Source: JBBROS01 sp963752225
GTDB lineage: Bacteria; Pseudomonadota; Alphaproteobacteria; Acetobacterales; Acetobacteraceae
Length of the DNA stretch: 64,000 nt
Direction of reading: 5' to 3'
Assembly: GCA_963752225.1 (NCBI GenBank)
Contig: CAVVXS010000003.1
Span: 40,730-104,729 of the forward strand
Shown piece after piece: positions 48,162 to 56,462 of the stretch. The notes below the pieces were generated by a model. The model was not told where the DNA came from and did no database searches. It worked only from the letters and a program-made list of their open reading frames with translations. Each line of letters opens with the position of its first letter. Position 1 is the first letter of the stretch. The translations under genes were made by a program, and so were the position numbers.

Positions 48162-48857
48162 TCAGTCGACCGGCTTCGGGTCTTGCAAGCCGTAGCTGGC
48201 GATCGCCCCCGTGACGTCGGCGATCTCCTCTGCGGTCAAAAGGTACGGCTCCCCGAGTTGCAGCGCGAGGCAATACTGCCGGGCCAGCGTCTCCAACTCG
48301 ACCGCGAGCCACATCGCCTTGTCGAGGTTCGCGCCGACCACGACCATGCCGTGGTTGGCGAGCAGGCAAGCGTTGCGTCCTTCGAGCGCGGTCAAGGTGT
48401 GGGCCGCGAGTTCGGCGGTCCCGAACTTTGCGTACGGGGCACAACGCACATCGTCGCCGCCGAACACCGCGATCATGTAGTGCACCGCCGGGATCGGCTG
48501 GCGCAGGATCGCGAGCGTGGTGCAGTACGGGGCGTGGGTGTGCACCACCGCCCCGGCATCCGGCCGGCCGCGCAGGATGTCGAGGTGGAAGCGCCATTCG
48601 GTGCTGGGCTTAAGCGGACCGGTCCAAACGCCGCGCTTCCCCTCCAGCATCATGCTGGCCACGTCCTCGGGGCGCATGCACTCGTACGGGGTGGCGGACG
48701 GCGTAATCAGCATCCGGTCGCCACAGCGGACGCCGATGTTGCCGGACGTCCCCTGGTTGATGCCGAGCGCGTTCATGCTCCGCGCCGCCTCGACGATGGC
48801 GAGGCGAAGCGCCGCCTCGTCCGTTTGTGCCGAGCGATCTGGTTCAGGCATGCGCAT
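48162..48857 (-). CDS. class II aldolase/L-fuculose-phosphate aldolase-like protein
   Basis: 231 residues. Family features are ALGINQGTSGNIGVR (phosphate-binding SGN), PSATPYECMRPED, VVHTHAPYCTTLAIL (two His ligands) and ACLLANHGMVVVG (third His). It would split a sugar phosphate into dihydroxyacetone phosphate or a similar product; the real substrate is not known. The ATG at 48857 is used; an ATG 6 bp downstream is possible. It is separate from the rep gene by a repeat-carrying stretch. Confidence 0.9.
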   Translation of the reverse strand: MRMPEPDRSAQTDEAALRLAIVEAARSMNALGINQGTSGNIGVRCGDRMLITPSATPYECMRPEDVASMMLEGKRGVWTGPLKPSTEWRFHLDILRGRPDAGAVVHTHAPYCTTLAILRQPIPAVHYMIAVFGGDDVRCAPYAKFGTAELAAHTLTALEGRNACLLANHGMVVVGANLDKAMWLAVELETLARQYCLALQLGEPYLLTAEEIADVTGAIASYGLQDPKPVD

Positions 48858-48876
48858 CCCGAGCTGCTTGGTTCGA

Positions 48877-48952
48877 CTGGACTCTTGCGCTCAAGCCTGT
48901 CGGGGTGAATCGCAAGAGTCCAACGGGTTGAAGCTAGCCCTGGACTCTTGCG
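48877..48952. repeat. iteron-like repeats at the 3' side of rep
   Basis: TGGACTCTTGCG occurs at 48878-48889, in inverse as CGCAAGAGTCCA at 48911-48922, and again at 48941-48952. The last copy overlaps the end of rep. The same core (TGGACTC/GAGTCCA) recurs upstream of rep, which marks these as binding sites of the same protein. Confidence 0.75.
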
Positions 48953-49905
48953 ATGCCGGGCCGTCCGGCGCCAACGATGCGGGGGGCAACTGGCGGCCGC
49001 GATGGACGGAGGATCAGGCCCTTGCTGTCGAGCTCGACGTCGGCGTCGCGATACACGGCCGTCGCGACCTTGAGCGACTCCACGAATCGCATCTTGAAAT
49101 GGGCGAGCTTCTTGTATGACGCGCCGAACTGGGCATAAAGCGCGGGCCACGATACCGTGCGCGCTTGCGGCAGGACGTGCAGGCGATACGCCAACCAGCA
49201 ATACACGTCGAGCGCCTGCGAGTTGTTCGAGATCGCTTGGATGGCCGCTTCCTCGAGCGGAACCGGATGCCGCTTCAGCTGCTCGAAGAAGGTTTCGGAC
49301 AGCCTTGCCGTCTCGACGAACAGGCTGCCCTGGTTGCTCGAATCGTCCACGAACATCGCCGCGTCGACGATGTTCTGGTTGATCAGCCCGGCCCGCCCGC
49401 CCTGCTGCACATGGAAGGTCAGGCGGCAGCGCGACAGCCGGTCCGCCTGCTCGCGCACGTCGCGGAAGCTCTTGCCGCCGATCGGGATGCCAAGACGGCC
49501 CAGCCAGGCGTGCAGCGAGCGACCCAGCGCGACGTCGCGGCTGTTGGTGCGCAAGGCTTCGGATTGCAGATAAAGCAGGATCAGGCGGGCCCGCGAGCCG
49601 TAGGGGACGCCGCAGAATTCGGTGTCGAGGCCCGGCAGGTTGCGGCGGCCGGGTTCGACGACGAGGGTGACGCGTTCGGTTTGCACCTTCCAAACCGCAT
49701 CGTCGGCCAGGCGCTTGTGTGGCAGGGCGGCTTGGCACCAGCCGGAGTAGAGGAAGCCGATGCCGGCGTCCTCGTCCTGCATATAGGCGATCGCGACCTC
49801 GATGGCCCTCCGGTCGGCGTCGGTTTCGGCGGCCAGCAATGCGCCCCGTGTGCCAAGTTCGGCGATCAGCTTGTGAACCGCGGCCACGTCCTCACCCCTT
49901 CGCAA
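48934..49905 (-). CDS. plasmid replication initiator (RepA_C family)
   Basis: 323 residues. The RepA_C signature is FCGVPYGSRARLILLYLQSEALRTNSRDVALG followed by SLHAWLGRLGIPIGGKSFRDVREQADRL, matching plasmid-encoded RepA proteins that have GxxPR and TxSR-type motifs. The rest is QALDVYCWLAYRLH, typical of winged-helix initiators. The start is TTG 49905 with GAGAAGG upstream; no ATG fits the frame. Repeats with GAGTCCA on both sides are likely its iterons. It would open the origin and load the helicase. Confidence 0.85.
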   Translation of the reverse strand: MRRGEDVAAVHKLIAELGTRGALLAAETDADRRAIEVAIAYMQDEDAGIGFLYSGWCQAALPHKRLADDAVWKVQTERVTLVVEPGRRNLPGLDTEFCGVPYGSRARLILLYLQSEALRTNSRDVALGRSLHAWLGRLGIPIGGKSFRDVREQADRLSRCRLTFHVQQGGRAGLINQNIVDAAMFVDDSSNQGSLFVETARLSETFFEQLKRHPVPLEEAAIQAISNNSQALDVYCWLAYRLHVLPQARTVSWPALYAQFGASYKKLAHFKMRFVESLKVATAVYRDADVELDSKGLILRPSRPPVAPRIVGAGRPGIARVQG

Positions 49906-49960
49906 CAGAGCGCCTTCTCATGGGTTGCGAGGTTGCACAGAAGCTTGTGCGGCGTCCACT

Positions 49961-50260
49961 TGGACTCTAGCGATCGGAAGTACTAGGGAGGATATTAGTA
50001 GAACTCTATTAGTATGCTCGCATGAGTCCAGTGGATAACCCGCTAAGTCCTTGATGCACGGAAAACGCTGGACGCAGGAGTCCAGTTGCGGATCGCAGCA
50101 GTCCAGGCGGTGGTCCGGCGGCGACTCGGGGCGGCCGAGAACGGCTGGGCGGTCCAGCCTGCGGAGGGTGCCGCGTCACAAGAGTCCAGCCTCCGGCCCG
50201 CAGTGCATCCCAAGAGTCCAGCCCCTGCCCGGCAGGGTACCTCGGGGTCGCAGAGTCCAG
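49961..50260. repeat. iteron cluster upstream of rep (GAGTCCA/TGGACTC)
   Basis: TGGACTCTAGCG is at 49961-49972. GAGTCCA cores are at 50024-50030, 50078-50084, 50182-50188, 50214-50220 and 50253-50259, and a one-mismatch CAGTCCA is at 50099-50105. Most copies read (C/A)AGAGTCCAG. Spacings of about 54, 21, 83 and 32 bp are near multiples of a helical turn. Together with the downstream copies this gives about ten sites. Confidence 0.8.
50030..50038 (-). promoter_or_regulatory. DnaA-box-like site
   Basis: The minus strand reads TTATCCACT, one mismatch from TTATCCACA. It is adjacent to an iteron core and the AT-rich patch. Confidence 0.55.
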
Positions 50261-51148
50261 TCACGCATCGGCCGGCAACCCGTCCCAGACCTCCTCGGCG
50301 GCGAGCGGCCGCGGCAGCAGGCCCTGCTCGGCCGCATAACGCCGGGCGAGGTCGATCGCCGGCTGCAGCCCATCCCGGCTCATTGGCAGTGGCGCGCCGC
50401 CGCCGGGCGCGACGGCCTGGGCGTCACGAAAGAGGCGCAGCAGCTCGGTGACGAGGTCGGGGCGGCGCTCGGCCAGTTCGCGCCGGACGGTGACGAGGTG
50501 GTTGACCGGAACGAAGCCGTGGCGCCGGACGAAGGCGGCACCGGAGGCGGCCGGGTCCGGGAACACCGTGCGCAAGCGCGGGTCGGCCGGCACGTCGTTG
50601 CCGACGATCACCGCGTCCAGCACGCCCGAATGCAGCATCGCCAGCATGTCTTGGCCGGCCGGCGCCCGCTCGACCCCGTCCGGGTCGCGGTATTCGGCGA
50701 CGTGCGCGTCCTCGAACGTGGTCCAGCGCACCGCCTCCGGGCGGACGCCGTAGTCGTCGGCGAGGATGCCGCGCAGCCAGAGGCCGGTCGTTTGGCTGTA
50801 CGCGCGCACCCCAACTCGGCGACCGGCTAAGTCGGCGGGGCCGGCAATGGCGCTGTCGGCGCGGCAAAGCAGCGCCGCCTCTTGGAACCGCGCCGCCATC
50901 GTCAGCGGCAGCAGGACGAGCGGCTTGTTCCATGCCCTGGCTTGCAGGAAGGTGGCGATCGCCATCTCGGACACGTCGAACGCGCCGTCCCGCACCATCG
51001 GCGCGAAGGCGCGGCTGATCGGCGAGACGTCGGTGAAGTCGAGACGCAAGCGGTCGGACACGACCTCGCCCGAGAAGAGCGGCTGCGTGTGGTTGTAGCG
51101 ACCAAGGGCCGCGCGCAATACCGGCGCCCCGCCCGGGTCATCCGCCAT
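50261..51148 (-). CDS. 4,5-dihydroxyphthalate decarboxylase-like protein (Pht5-like)
   Basis: 295 residues. It has LRAALGRYNHTQPLFSGEV, VSPISRAFAPMVRDGAFDVSEMAIATFLQA and LAGRRVGVRAYSQTTGLW, characteristic of the Pht5 decarboxylase family, which has the fold of periplasmic binding proteins but acts in the cytoplasm. No signal peptide is seen. With galC/ligK- and galB-like genes beside it, a role in aromatic ring-cleavage is likely. The stop at 50261 directly abuts the last iteron. Confidence 0.8.
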   Translation of the reverse strand: MADDPGGAPVLRAALGRYNHTQPLFSGEVVSDRLRLDFTDVSPISRAFAPMVRDGAFDVSEMAIATFLQARAWNKPLVLLPLTMAARFQEAALLCRADSAIAGPADLAGRRVGVRAYSQTTGLWLRGILADDYGVRPEAVRWTTFEDAHVAEYRDPDGVERAPAGQDMLAMLHSGVLDAVIVGNDVPADPRLRTVFPDPAASGAAFVRRHGFVPVNHLVTVRRELAERRPDLVTELLRLFRDAQAVAPGGGAPLPMSRDGLQPAIDLARRYAAEQGLLPRPLAAEEVWDGLPADA

Positions 51149-51151
51149 TGC

Positions 51152-51847
51152 TCAGGCCTCGGGCTCGGCGTAGGGGCGATATACCAGACCCTTCTCCGCC
51201 AGCCGCCCGCGCATGCCGTAGATGTCGAGGCCGAGCTCACCCGATTGCAGCCGGGCACGGGTGCCCGCCTCCTTCCGCTCGCGCGCCTCGCTCAGCCGCA
51301 GCACGTCGGTTGCTGTGCGCCGGGGCACGACCACAACGCCGTCGTCGTCGGCGACCACGAGGTCGCCGGGCCGCACGAGCTGCCCGGCGCAGGCAACCGG
51401 GACGTTGATCGAACCCAGCGTTTCTTTCACGGTGCCCTGGGCGGAGATCGCGCGGGTCCAGACCGGGAAGCGCATGGCGGTCAGCGCCGCGACGTCGCGC
51501 ACCCCGGCCTCGATCACCAGACCGGCGACGCCGCGCGCCGCGAGCGAGCAGGCCAGCAGCTCGCCGAAATAGCCGGTGTCGCAAGGCGATGTCGGCACCA
51601 CCACCAGCACGTCGCCGGCCCGGCACTGCTCGACCGCGACATGCAGCATCCAGTTGTCGGCGGGCGGGATCGAGACGGTGACGGCGGCGCCGGCGATTTT
51701 CGCCCCCGGGTAGATCGGCCGCATGTGGGAGGCGAGCAGGCCGGTGCGACCCTGCGCCTCGTGCACGGTGGCGACGCCGTAGGGGGCGAAGGCCGCCGCG
51801 ACGTCGGGGTCGACGCGGGGCGGATCGGTGAGGACGAGCGCGGTCAT
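51152..51847 (-). CDS. 4-carboxy-4-hydroxy-2-oxoadipate aldolase-like (RraA fold, LigK/GalC)
   Basis: 231 residues of the RraA/CHA aldolase family. It has YGVATVHEAQGRTGLL, DNWMLHVAVEQCRAGDVLVV, GVAGLVIEAGVRDVAAL and ARAISAQGTVKE-type region (TRAISAQGTVKETLG), then LVRPGDLVVADDDGVVVVP with the catalytic Asp/metal region. It would split 4-carboxy-4-hydroxy-2-oxoadipate to pyruvate and oxaloacetate. Its ATG overlaps the stop of the galB-like gene, and it follows that hydratase as the next pathway step. Confidence 0.88.
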   Translation of the reverse strand: MTALVLTDPPRVDPDVAAAFAPYGVATVHEAQGRTGLLASHMRPIYPGAKIAGAAVTVSIPPADNWMLHVAVEQCRAGDVLVVVPTSPCDTGYFGELLACSLAARGVAGLVIEAGVRDVAALTAMRFPVWTRAISAQGTVKETLGSINVPVACAGQLVRPGDLVVADDDGVVVVPRRTATDVLRLSEARERKEAGTRARLQSGELGLDIYGMRGRLAEKGLVYRPYAEPEA

Positions 51848-52572
51848 GCCAGCGTCTCCACGACGTGCGGGAACACGGCCTGGTAGCCCTCCCCGTAGGT
51901 GATCGTCTTGTCGGAGTTACGGGCCGCCTGGGCGCCGCGCTGCTGCGCGACGCGGGTGTAGTACTCCCAAAGATGCTCCTGCCCGGTCATGCACTCGATG
52001 GCGGCGCGCTTCTTCTCCCACACCGCGGTGATGTCGAGCAGCACGCCGGGCTTCCAGTCGCACTGCTCCGGCTGATGCGGCTCGAACAGGAACACCGGCG
52101 GGGCGCCGAGCACGCGTTGGCCCGGCTTGTGGCCGTGCGCCTGAGCGACGATCCGGGCGTGCTGGGCGAAGTCGGTGACGGCCGGGTGGTCGTGGTTGTA
52201 GCTGTCGGCCTTCGAGTGCGACAGGACGAAGGCCGGGTGGAGGGCGCGGTAAACGTCCACGAGGCGATAAAGCAATTCCTCGTTCAGCGTGATCGGGTAG
52301 TCGCCGAGGTCCCAGAACTGGATGTCGGCCACGCTGAGGTGCCGGGCGGCCGCTTCCGCCTCACGTTGCCGCTCCGCCTTGACCCGGCCGAGCGTCATCC
52401 CCTCCTGCCGCCAGAGCTTCGCAGACTCGCCGCGCTCGCCGTAGGACAGGCAGATGACGGTGACGGCGAAGCCCTTTGCCGTATGCAGCGCGATGGCGCC
52501 GCCGGCGCGCCACACGAAGTCTGCCGAATGCGCCGATACCACCAGCGCGGTGCGCCCGCTTGTGCCGCTCAT
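51844..52572 (-). CDS. 4-oxalomesaconate hydratase-like (GalB, PIG-L/LmbE family)
   Basis: 242 residues. PIG-L motif with zinc ligands: VVSAHSADFVWRAGGAIA (AHSDD-like, here AHSAD) and YNHDHPAV (HxxH). It shows CLSYGERGESAKLW, typical of GalB. GalB hydrates 4-oxalomesaconate to 4-carboxy-4-hydroxy-2-oxoadipate in the gallate/protocatechuate 4,5-cleavage pathway. The ATG at 52572 overlaps the end of the truncated dioxygenase gene. Confidence 0.85.
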   Translation of the reverse strand: MSGTSGRTALVVSAHSADFVWRAGGAIALHTAKGFAVTVICLSYGERGESAKLWRQEGMTLGRVKAERQREAEAAARHLSVADIQFWDLGDYPITLNEELLYRLVDVYRALHPAFVLSHSKADSYNHDHPAVTDFAQHARIVAQAHGHKPGQRVLGAPPVFLFEPHQPEQCDWKPGVLLDITAVWEKKRAAIECMTGQEHLWEYYTRVAQQRGAQAARNSDKTITYGEGYQAVFPHVVETLA

Positions 52573-52934
52573 GATGCGATTCCTTTCGCTGCGAGGTGGT
52601 CCTGGCTTGCGTGCTCGCCTGGTTCGGCCAGCGGCGGGGTGCCATGGGTGTGGAAGCTGGCGATGGTCTGCAGGCCCCAGACCTGGCCCTTGCGGCGTTC
52701 GGCTTCGATCCAGGTGATCGGCTTCCAGTCGGGCGCCAGCACCAGCCGGGCGGCGGCGTTCGCCAGCTCGACCCGGTTGCCGCCGGGCTCCCAGGCGTAG
52801 AGGAAGAACGTCTGCTGCACGGCGTGCTTGTGCGGTCCGGTCTCGATGAGGACGCCGGCCGCCTGCAGGATCGCCTCGCGGCTCTCGAGCGCCGGGCGCA
52901 ACGGACGCAGGCGAGACCGGCCTCGGTCGTTCAT
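52569..52934 (-). pseudogene. truncated VOC-family extradiol dioxygenase (C-terminal part)
   Basis: About 121 residues remain: ESREAILQAAGVLIETGPHKH, then QQTFFLYAWEPGGNRVELAN and ARLVLAPDWKPITW, the C-terminal half of a catechol 2,3-dioxygenase-like protein with metal-binding His (PHKH) and Glu (NRVELA). The N-terminal half is absent, and no upstream frame supplies it. It overlaps the galB-like start by 4 bp, so it was part of the same operon. It is likely non-functional. Confidence 0.7.
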
Positions 52935-53256
52935 CGGAACCTTGCGCCTCGGCCATGGCTCGATCCTAGCCAAGGTCGGTTCACGTCGCACGTGAGAAAC
53001 CCGGCCGTCATTTCTGAACACAGCTTGCCGAAAAGCTGGATGGCTGGCCATCTGGCAGTATGTCAGGCCCGGTCGAAGATCGACCGTCGTATTTCGCGCG
53101 GCCGCTCCCTTTTGAGTAGGCAGCCGGCCGCTCTGCGCGCCCGCTGGGCGCTGCCTTTCGCGCCAGCGGCCTGGCAGGAACTGGCCAGGGCGACGCGGAT
53201 CCTGTCCATCGGAGCGGTCGGCCCCATGTTCCACGATCACCGATCAGGACCGCGAC
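52935..53256. other. 322-bp region without a gene, with repeat-like motif
   Basis: No coding signal. Around 53033-53066 the segment AAGCTGGATGGCTGG-CCATCTGGCA resembles segments in the gap upstream of parA (57640-57810). It probably also holds the promoter of the Nei-like gene. Confidence 0.4.
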
Positions 53257-54126
53257 GTGCCCGAAGGCCATACCGTCCACCGCCTCGCCGACGCGTTCTC
53301 GGCGCACTTCGTCGGCGACACGCTCCGCGCGAGCAGTCCGCAGGGGCGGTTCACCGAGGGCGCGGCGGTGCTGGACGGACGCCGGCTGCTCGGCGCCGAG
53401 GCGTGGGGCAAGCAGATGTTCCTGCTGTTCGACAACGACGTCTGGCTGCGCGTGCATCTCGGGATGTACGGCATGTGGCGGTTCGCCGGGCCCGGCCTGG
53501 CGGGGATCGGCCGGCGCACAAGGGGCGCGGCGCCGGAGGAGGAGGACGAGGACGGCCGCCCCCTCCCCCGCGGCGTCGTCCGGCTGCGGCTCGCCAGCGC
53601 CACCCATCTCGGCGACCTCAGCGGGCCGTCCATCTGTGCGCTGCAAAGCCCGGCGGAGAAGGCGGCGACGGTGGCTGGGATCGGCCCCGATCCGCTGCGC
53701 CCCGCGGCCCGGCCGGGGCGGGCGTGGTCGGCCATCAGCGCCTCGAGCCAGCCGATCGGCCAGCTGCTGATGCGGCAGGAGGTGGTTGGCGGGATCGGCA
53801 ATATCTATCGCGCCGAGCTGCTGTTCCGTGCCCGGATCGACCCGCACCGGCCGGGCCGCGCCCTTGCCCGGGCGCAGTGGGATGCGCTGTGGCGCGACGC
53901 CCGCGCCTTGCTGCGCGACGGGGTGCGGGACGGTGCGATCATCACCACGCGGCCCAAGGACCGTTCGCCCGGCGTTCCGGTGGTGGGCCGTCGCATGCGG
54001 CGCGACGCCCGGTCCTATGTCGCGTTCCGCGGCGGCGAGCCCTGCCGCATTTGCGGCAACCCGGTCAGGATGGAGGTGATGGCCGGGCGCAAGCTGTATT
54101 GGTGCCCCGTTTGCCAGACGGAATGA
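53257..54126 (+). CDS. Fpg/Nei-family DNA glycosylase (endonuclease VIII type)
   Basis: 289 residues. The N-terminus (GTG CCC GAA = M/V-PEGHTVHRLADAF) has the catalytic Pro-Glu of Nei enzymes after removal of the start residue. It continues WGKQMFLLFDNDVWLRVHLGMYG, QEVVGGIGNIYRAELLFRARI (helix-two-turn-helix) and a zinc finger with CRICG...YWCPVCQ. It removes oxidised bases and cuts the DNA strand. A low-complexity acidic insert (EEEDEDG) sits in the middle. The start is GTG 53257. Confidence 0.92.
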   Translation: MPEGHTVHRLADAFSAHFVGDTLRASSPQGRFTEGAAVLDGRRLLGAEAWGKQMFLLFDNDVWLRVHLGMYGMWRFAGPGLAGIGRRTRGAAPEEEDEDGRPLPRGVVRLRLASATHLGDLSGPSICALQSPAEKAATVAGIGPDPLRPAARPGRAWSAISASSQPIGQLLMRQEVVGGIGNIYRAELLFRARIDPHRPGRALARAQWDALWRDARALLRDGVRDGAIITTRPKDRSPGVPVVGRRMRRDARSYVAFRGGEPCRICGNPVRMEVMAGRKLYWCPVCQTE

Positions 54127-54286
54127 GGCGCCGGGTCGTGGGAATTCGCAGTCGCCAAGGGCGGCGCCGGCGTCCTATGGTTCGATAATCGAATGCGAGC
54201 GAAGGAGCGCCGGAGCTGCCGACCACCCACAGCATCGTCGGCGCCGGGAAGACGTCGCTTCGAACACCCAGCATGGAGGCCGATGG

Positions 54287-55522
54287 ATGACGTTGTCCCT
54301 GACGAGAAGGCTCGCCGCAATCGGGCTGTCGATGACCGGCCTGGCCGCTCCGTGGTCGCCCGCCCGCGCGGCGACCACCTTGCATGTTACCATCGCGGAA
54401 TACAGCTCGTTCACAAAACCCTACTACGAGCAGCTCGCCGCAGCGTACGAGGCGGCGCACCCGGACATCAAGGTCGCGCTCGAGGTGGTGCCGTGGAACA
54501 GCCTGCTGCAGCGCTTGACGACCGACATCGCCGGCGGGACGGCGCCCGACCTCTCGATCATCGGCACCCGCTGGCTGCTGGATTTCGCATCCCAAGGGGT
54601 GGCCGAGCCGCTGGACGGCTATCTGACCCCCGGCCTCAAGAGCAAGTTCATCGACGTGTTCATGGCGCCGTCGGTGATCGGCGGCAAGACCATGGGCCTG
54701 CCGGTGGCGGCGTCGGCCCGGGCGATGATGGTCAACCTCGACCTGTTCGACCGCGCCGGAGCGACGCCGCCCAAGACCTGGGACGAGCTGCATGATGCGG
54801 CGCAGAAGATCGCCAAGCTGCCGGACACGTTCGGCTTCGGTTTGCAGGGCAAGGAGATCGAGACCGACGCCTATTTCGACTACGCGCTGTGGACCTTCGG
54901 TGGCGACCTGTTCACCAAGGACGGCAAAAGCGGCCTGCGCACGCCCCAGGCGATCGAAGCAGCCGCGTTCTACAAGAAGCTTGTGGACGAGAAGCTCACT
55001 CAGCCCTCGCCGACCAACTACAACCGCGAGGACGTGTTCAACCTGTTCAAGCAGGGCAAGCTGGGCATCATCTTCACCTTCCCCATGCTGATCCCGCAGG
55101 TGAAGGCGGAAGCGCCCAAGATGCGGTATGCGGTGCTGCCGTTCCCGGTCAAGGCGGTTCAGGCGACCTACGGCGTCACCGACACGCTGATGATGTTCTC
55201 CTCGTCGAAGGTGAAGGACGCCGCCTGGTCGTTCATGCAGTTCTCGTATCAGCCGGAGTGGCGCGACAAGTTCGACCGCGGCGAGGGCCTGCTGCCGATC
55301 CTGCGGGCCAACGCGGCCGAGGACTACTACAAGACCAACAAGGACGTGGCGGCGTTCGCCGCCGGGCTGCCGTATGCCAAATTCGCGCCGACGATCGCCG
55401 ATTGGGAGGAGATCGCCGACACCACCGTTCAGGCGCTGCAGCGGATCTACCTGGGCCAGCAGCCGGTCGAGGCGGCGTTGCAGGAAGCCGCGGCCAAGGT
55501 GGACCAGATCCGCGCTCGCTGA
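54287..55522 (+). CDS. sugar-type ABC transporter binding protein (SBP family 1)
   Basis: 411 residues. Signal peptide (LAAIGLSMTGLAAPWSPARA), then TTLHVTIAEYSSFTKPYYEQL and YEAAHPDIKVALEVVPWNSL, TDIAGGTAPDLSIIGTRWL, GLPVAASARAMMVNLDLF and TFGFGLQGKEIETDAYF. It would bind a sugar or polyol in the periplasm. It is followed by two permease genes. The start is ATG 54287 with GGAGGCCG upstream. Confidence 0.9.
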   Translation: MTLSLTRRLAAIGLSMTGLAAPWSPARAATTLHVTIAEYSSFTKPYYEQLAAAYEAAHPDIKVALEVVPWNSLLQRLTTDIAGGTAPDLSIIGTRWLLDFASQGVAEPLDGYLTPGLKSKFIDVFMAPSVIGGKTMGLPVAASARAMMVNLDLFDRAGATPPKTWDELHDAAQKIAKLPDTFGFGLQGKEIETDAYFDYALWTFGGDLFTKDGKSGLRTPQAIEAAAFYKKLVDEKLTQPSPTNYNREDVFNLFKQGKLGIIFTFPMLIPQVKAEAPKMRYAVLPFPVKAVQATYGVTDTLMMFSSSKVKDAAWSFMQFSYQPEWRDKFDRGEGLLPILRANAAEDYYKTNKDVAAFAAGLPYAKFAPTIADWEEIADTTVQALQRIYLGQQPVEAALQEAAAKVDQIRAR

Positions 55523-55562
55523 TGCGCAAGGGATGTAGAAGCGGATCTCGAAGGCGCCGCCT

Positions 55563-56462
55563 TTGACGGGGGTCAAAGGGGCAAAGCCCCTTTGGCTGAT
55601 CCTCCCGAGCTTCGCGCTGACGACGGTGATCATCCTCTACCCCGTGGTCGACCTCGCCTGGAGCTCATTCCATGCGGTCAGCCGGTTCGGGCAGCTGCGC
55701 GGCTTTTCCGGGCTGGACAACTACCGCGCGCTGCTCGGTGACCCGTTGTTCCTAAACTCGCTGCTGCGGACGCTGGTGTGGACAGGTGCCGTGGTGGGCG
55801 GCACCCTGCTGATCTCGATGCCGGTCGCGCTGATCCTGAACGACGAGTTCATCGGCCGCGGCCTGGCCCGCACGATCGTCATGTTGCCGTGGTCGGTCTC
55901 GCTGACCATGACGGCGGTGGTGTGGCGGTGGGCGCTGAACGGGCGCAACGGGCTGGTGAATGCGACGCTGATGGATCTCGGCCTGTTACGGGAGCCGATC
56001 GAGTGGCTCGCCACCGCTCCCATGGCGTTCACGGTCGAGATCCTGGTGGGCATCCTGGTCTCGATCCCGTTCACGACGACGATCCTGCTGGGCGGCTTGT
56101 CGTCGTTGCCGCCGGAGATCTACGAGGCCGCCCGCGTCGACGGCGCCACGCGCCTGCAGCAGTTCCGGAGCCTGACCCTGCCGCTGCTGCGTCCGTTCAT
56201 CACCATCGCCGTCGTGCTGAACGTGATCTACGTGTTCAACTCGTTCCCCATCATCTGGGTCATGACCGAAGGCGGCCCGGCCAATGGGACCGACATCCTC
56301 GTCACCTATCTCTACAAGCTGGCGTTCCGGTTCGGGCAGCTCAGCAAGGCGTCGGCGGTGTCGCTGGTGATGTTCGGCATGCTGCTCGCCTTCACGATCG
56401 TTTATGTGCGCTTGGTCGTGCGTGGGGAGGACCGAAGCGACGACGCCGGCCGGGCCGAGTGA
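55563..56462 (+). CDS. sugar ABC transporter permease (MalF/UgpA type)
   Basis: 299 residues with six membrane helices and the EAA loop (EIYEAARVDGATRLQQFRSLTLPLLRP). It begins TGVKGAKPLWLILPSFALT from a TTG at 55563; these codons include a perfect 9-bp palindrome CAAAGGGGC-AAA-GCCCCTTTG (55574-55594), so the true start may lie further in. It ends overlapping the ATG of the second permease. Confidence 0.88.
   Translation: MTGVKGAKPLWLILPSFALTTVIILYPVVDLAWSSFHAVSRFGQLRGFSGLDNYRALLGDPLFLNSLLRTLVWTGAVVGGTLLISMPVALILNDEFIGRGLARTIVMLPWSVSLTMTAVVWRWALNGRNGLVNATLMDLGLLREPIEWLATAPMAFTVEILVGILVSIPFTTTILLGGLSSLPPEIYEAARVDGATRLQQFRSLTLPLLRPFITIAVVLNVIYVFNSFPIIWVMTEGGPANGTDILVTYLYKLAFRFGQLSKASAVSLVMFGMLLAFTIVYVRLVVRGEDRSDDAGRAE
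55574..55594. repeat. perfect 9-bp hairpin at permease start
   Basis: CAAAGGGGC, loop AAA, GCCCCTTTG. It lies over the presumed ribosome start region of the permease and could be a dispersed palindrome or an mRNA structure adjusting expression after the binding-protein gene. Confidence 0.5.

Larger units (their letters stand above)
49906..50260. other. candidate replication origin region
   Basis: No gene is seen here. The stretch 49979-50018 (TACTAGGGAGGATATTAGTA and on) is AT-rich in a GC-rich window, as expected of an unwinding element. It lies between iteron cores and next to a DnaA-box-like site, directly upstream of rep. This is the classical layout of an iteron plasmid origin. Confidence 0.7.
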
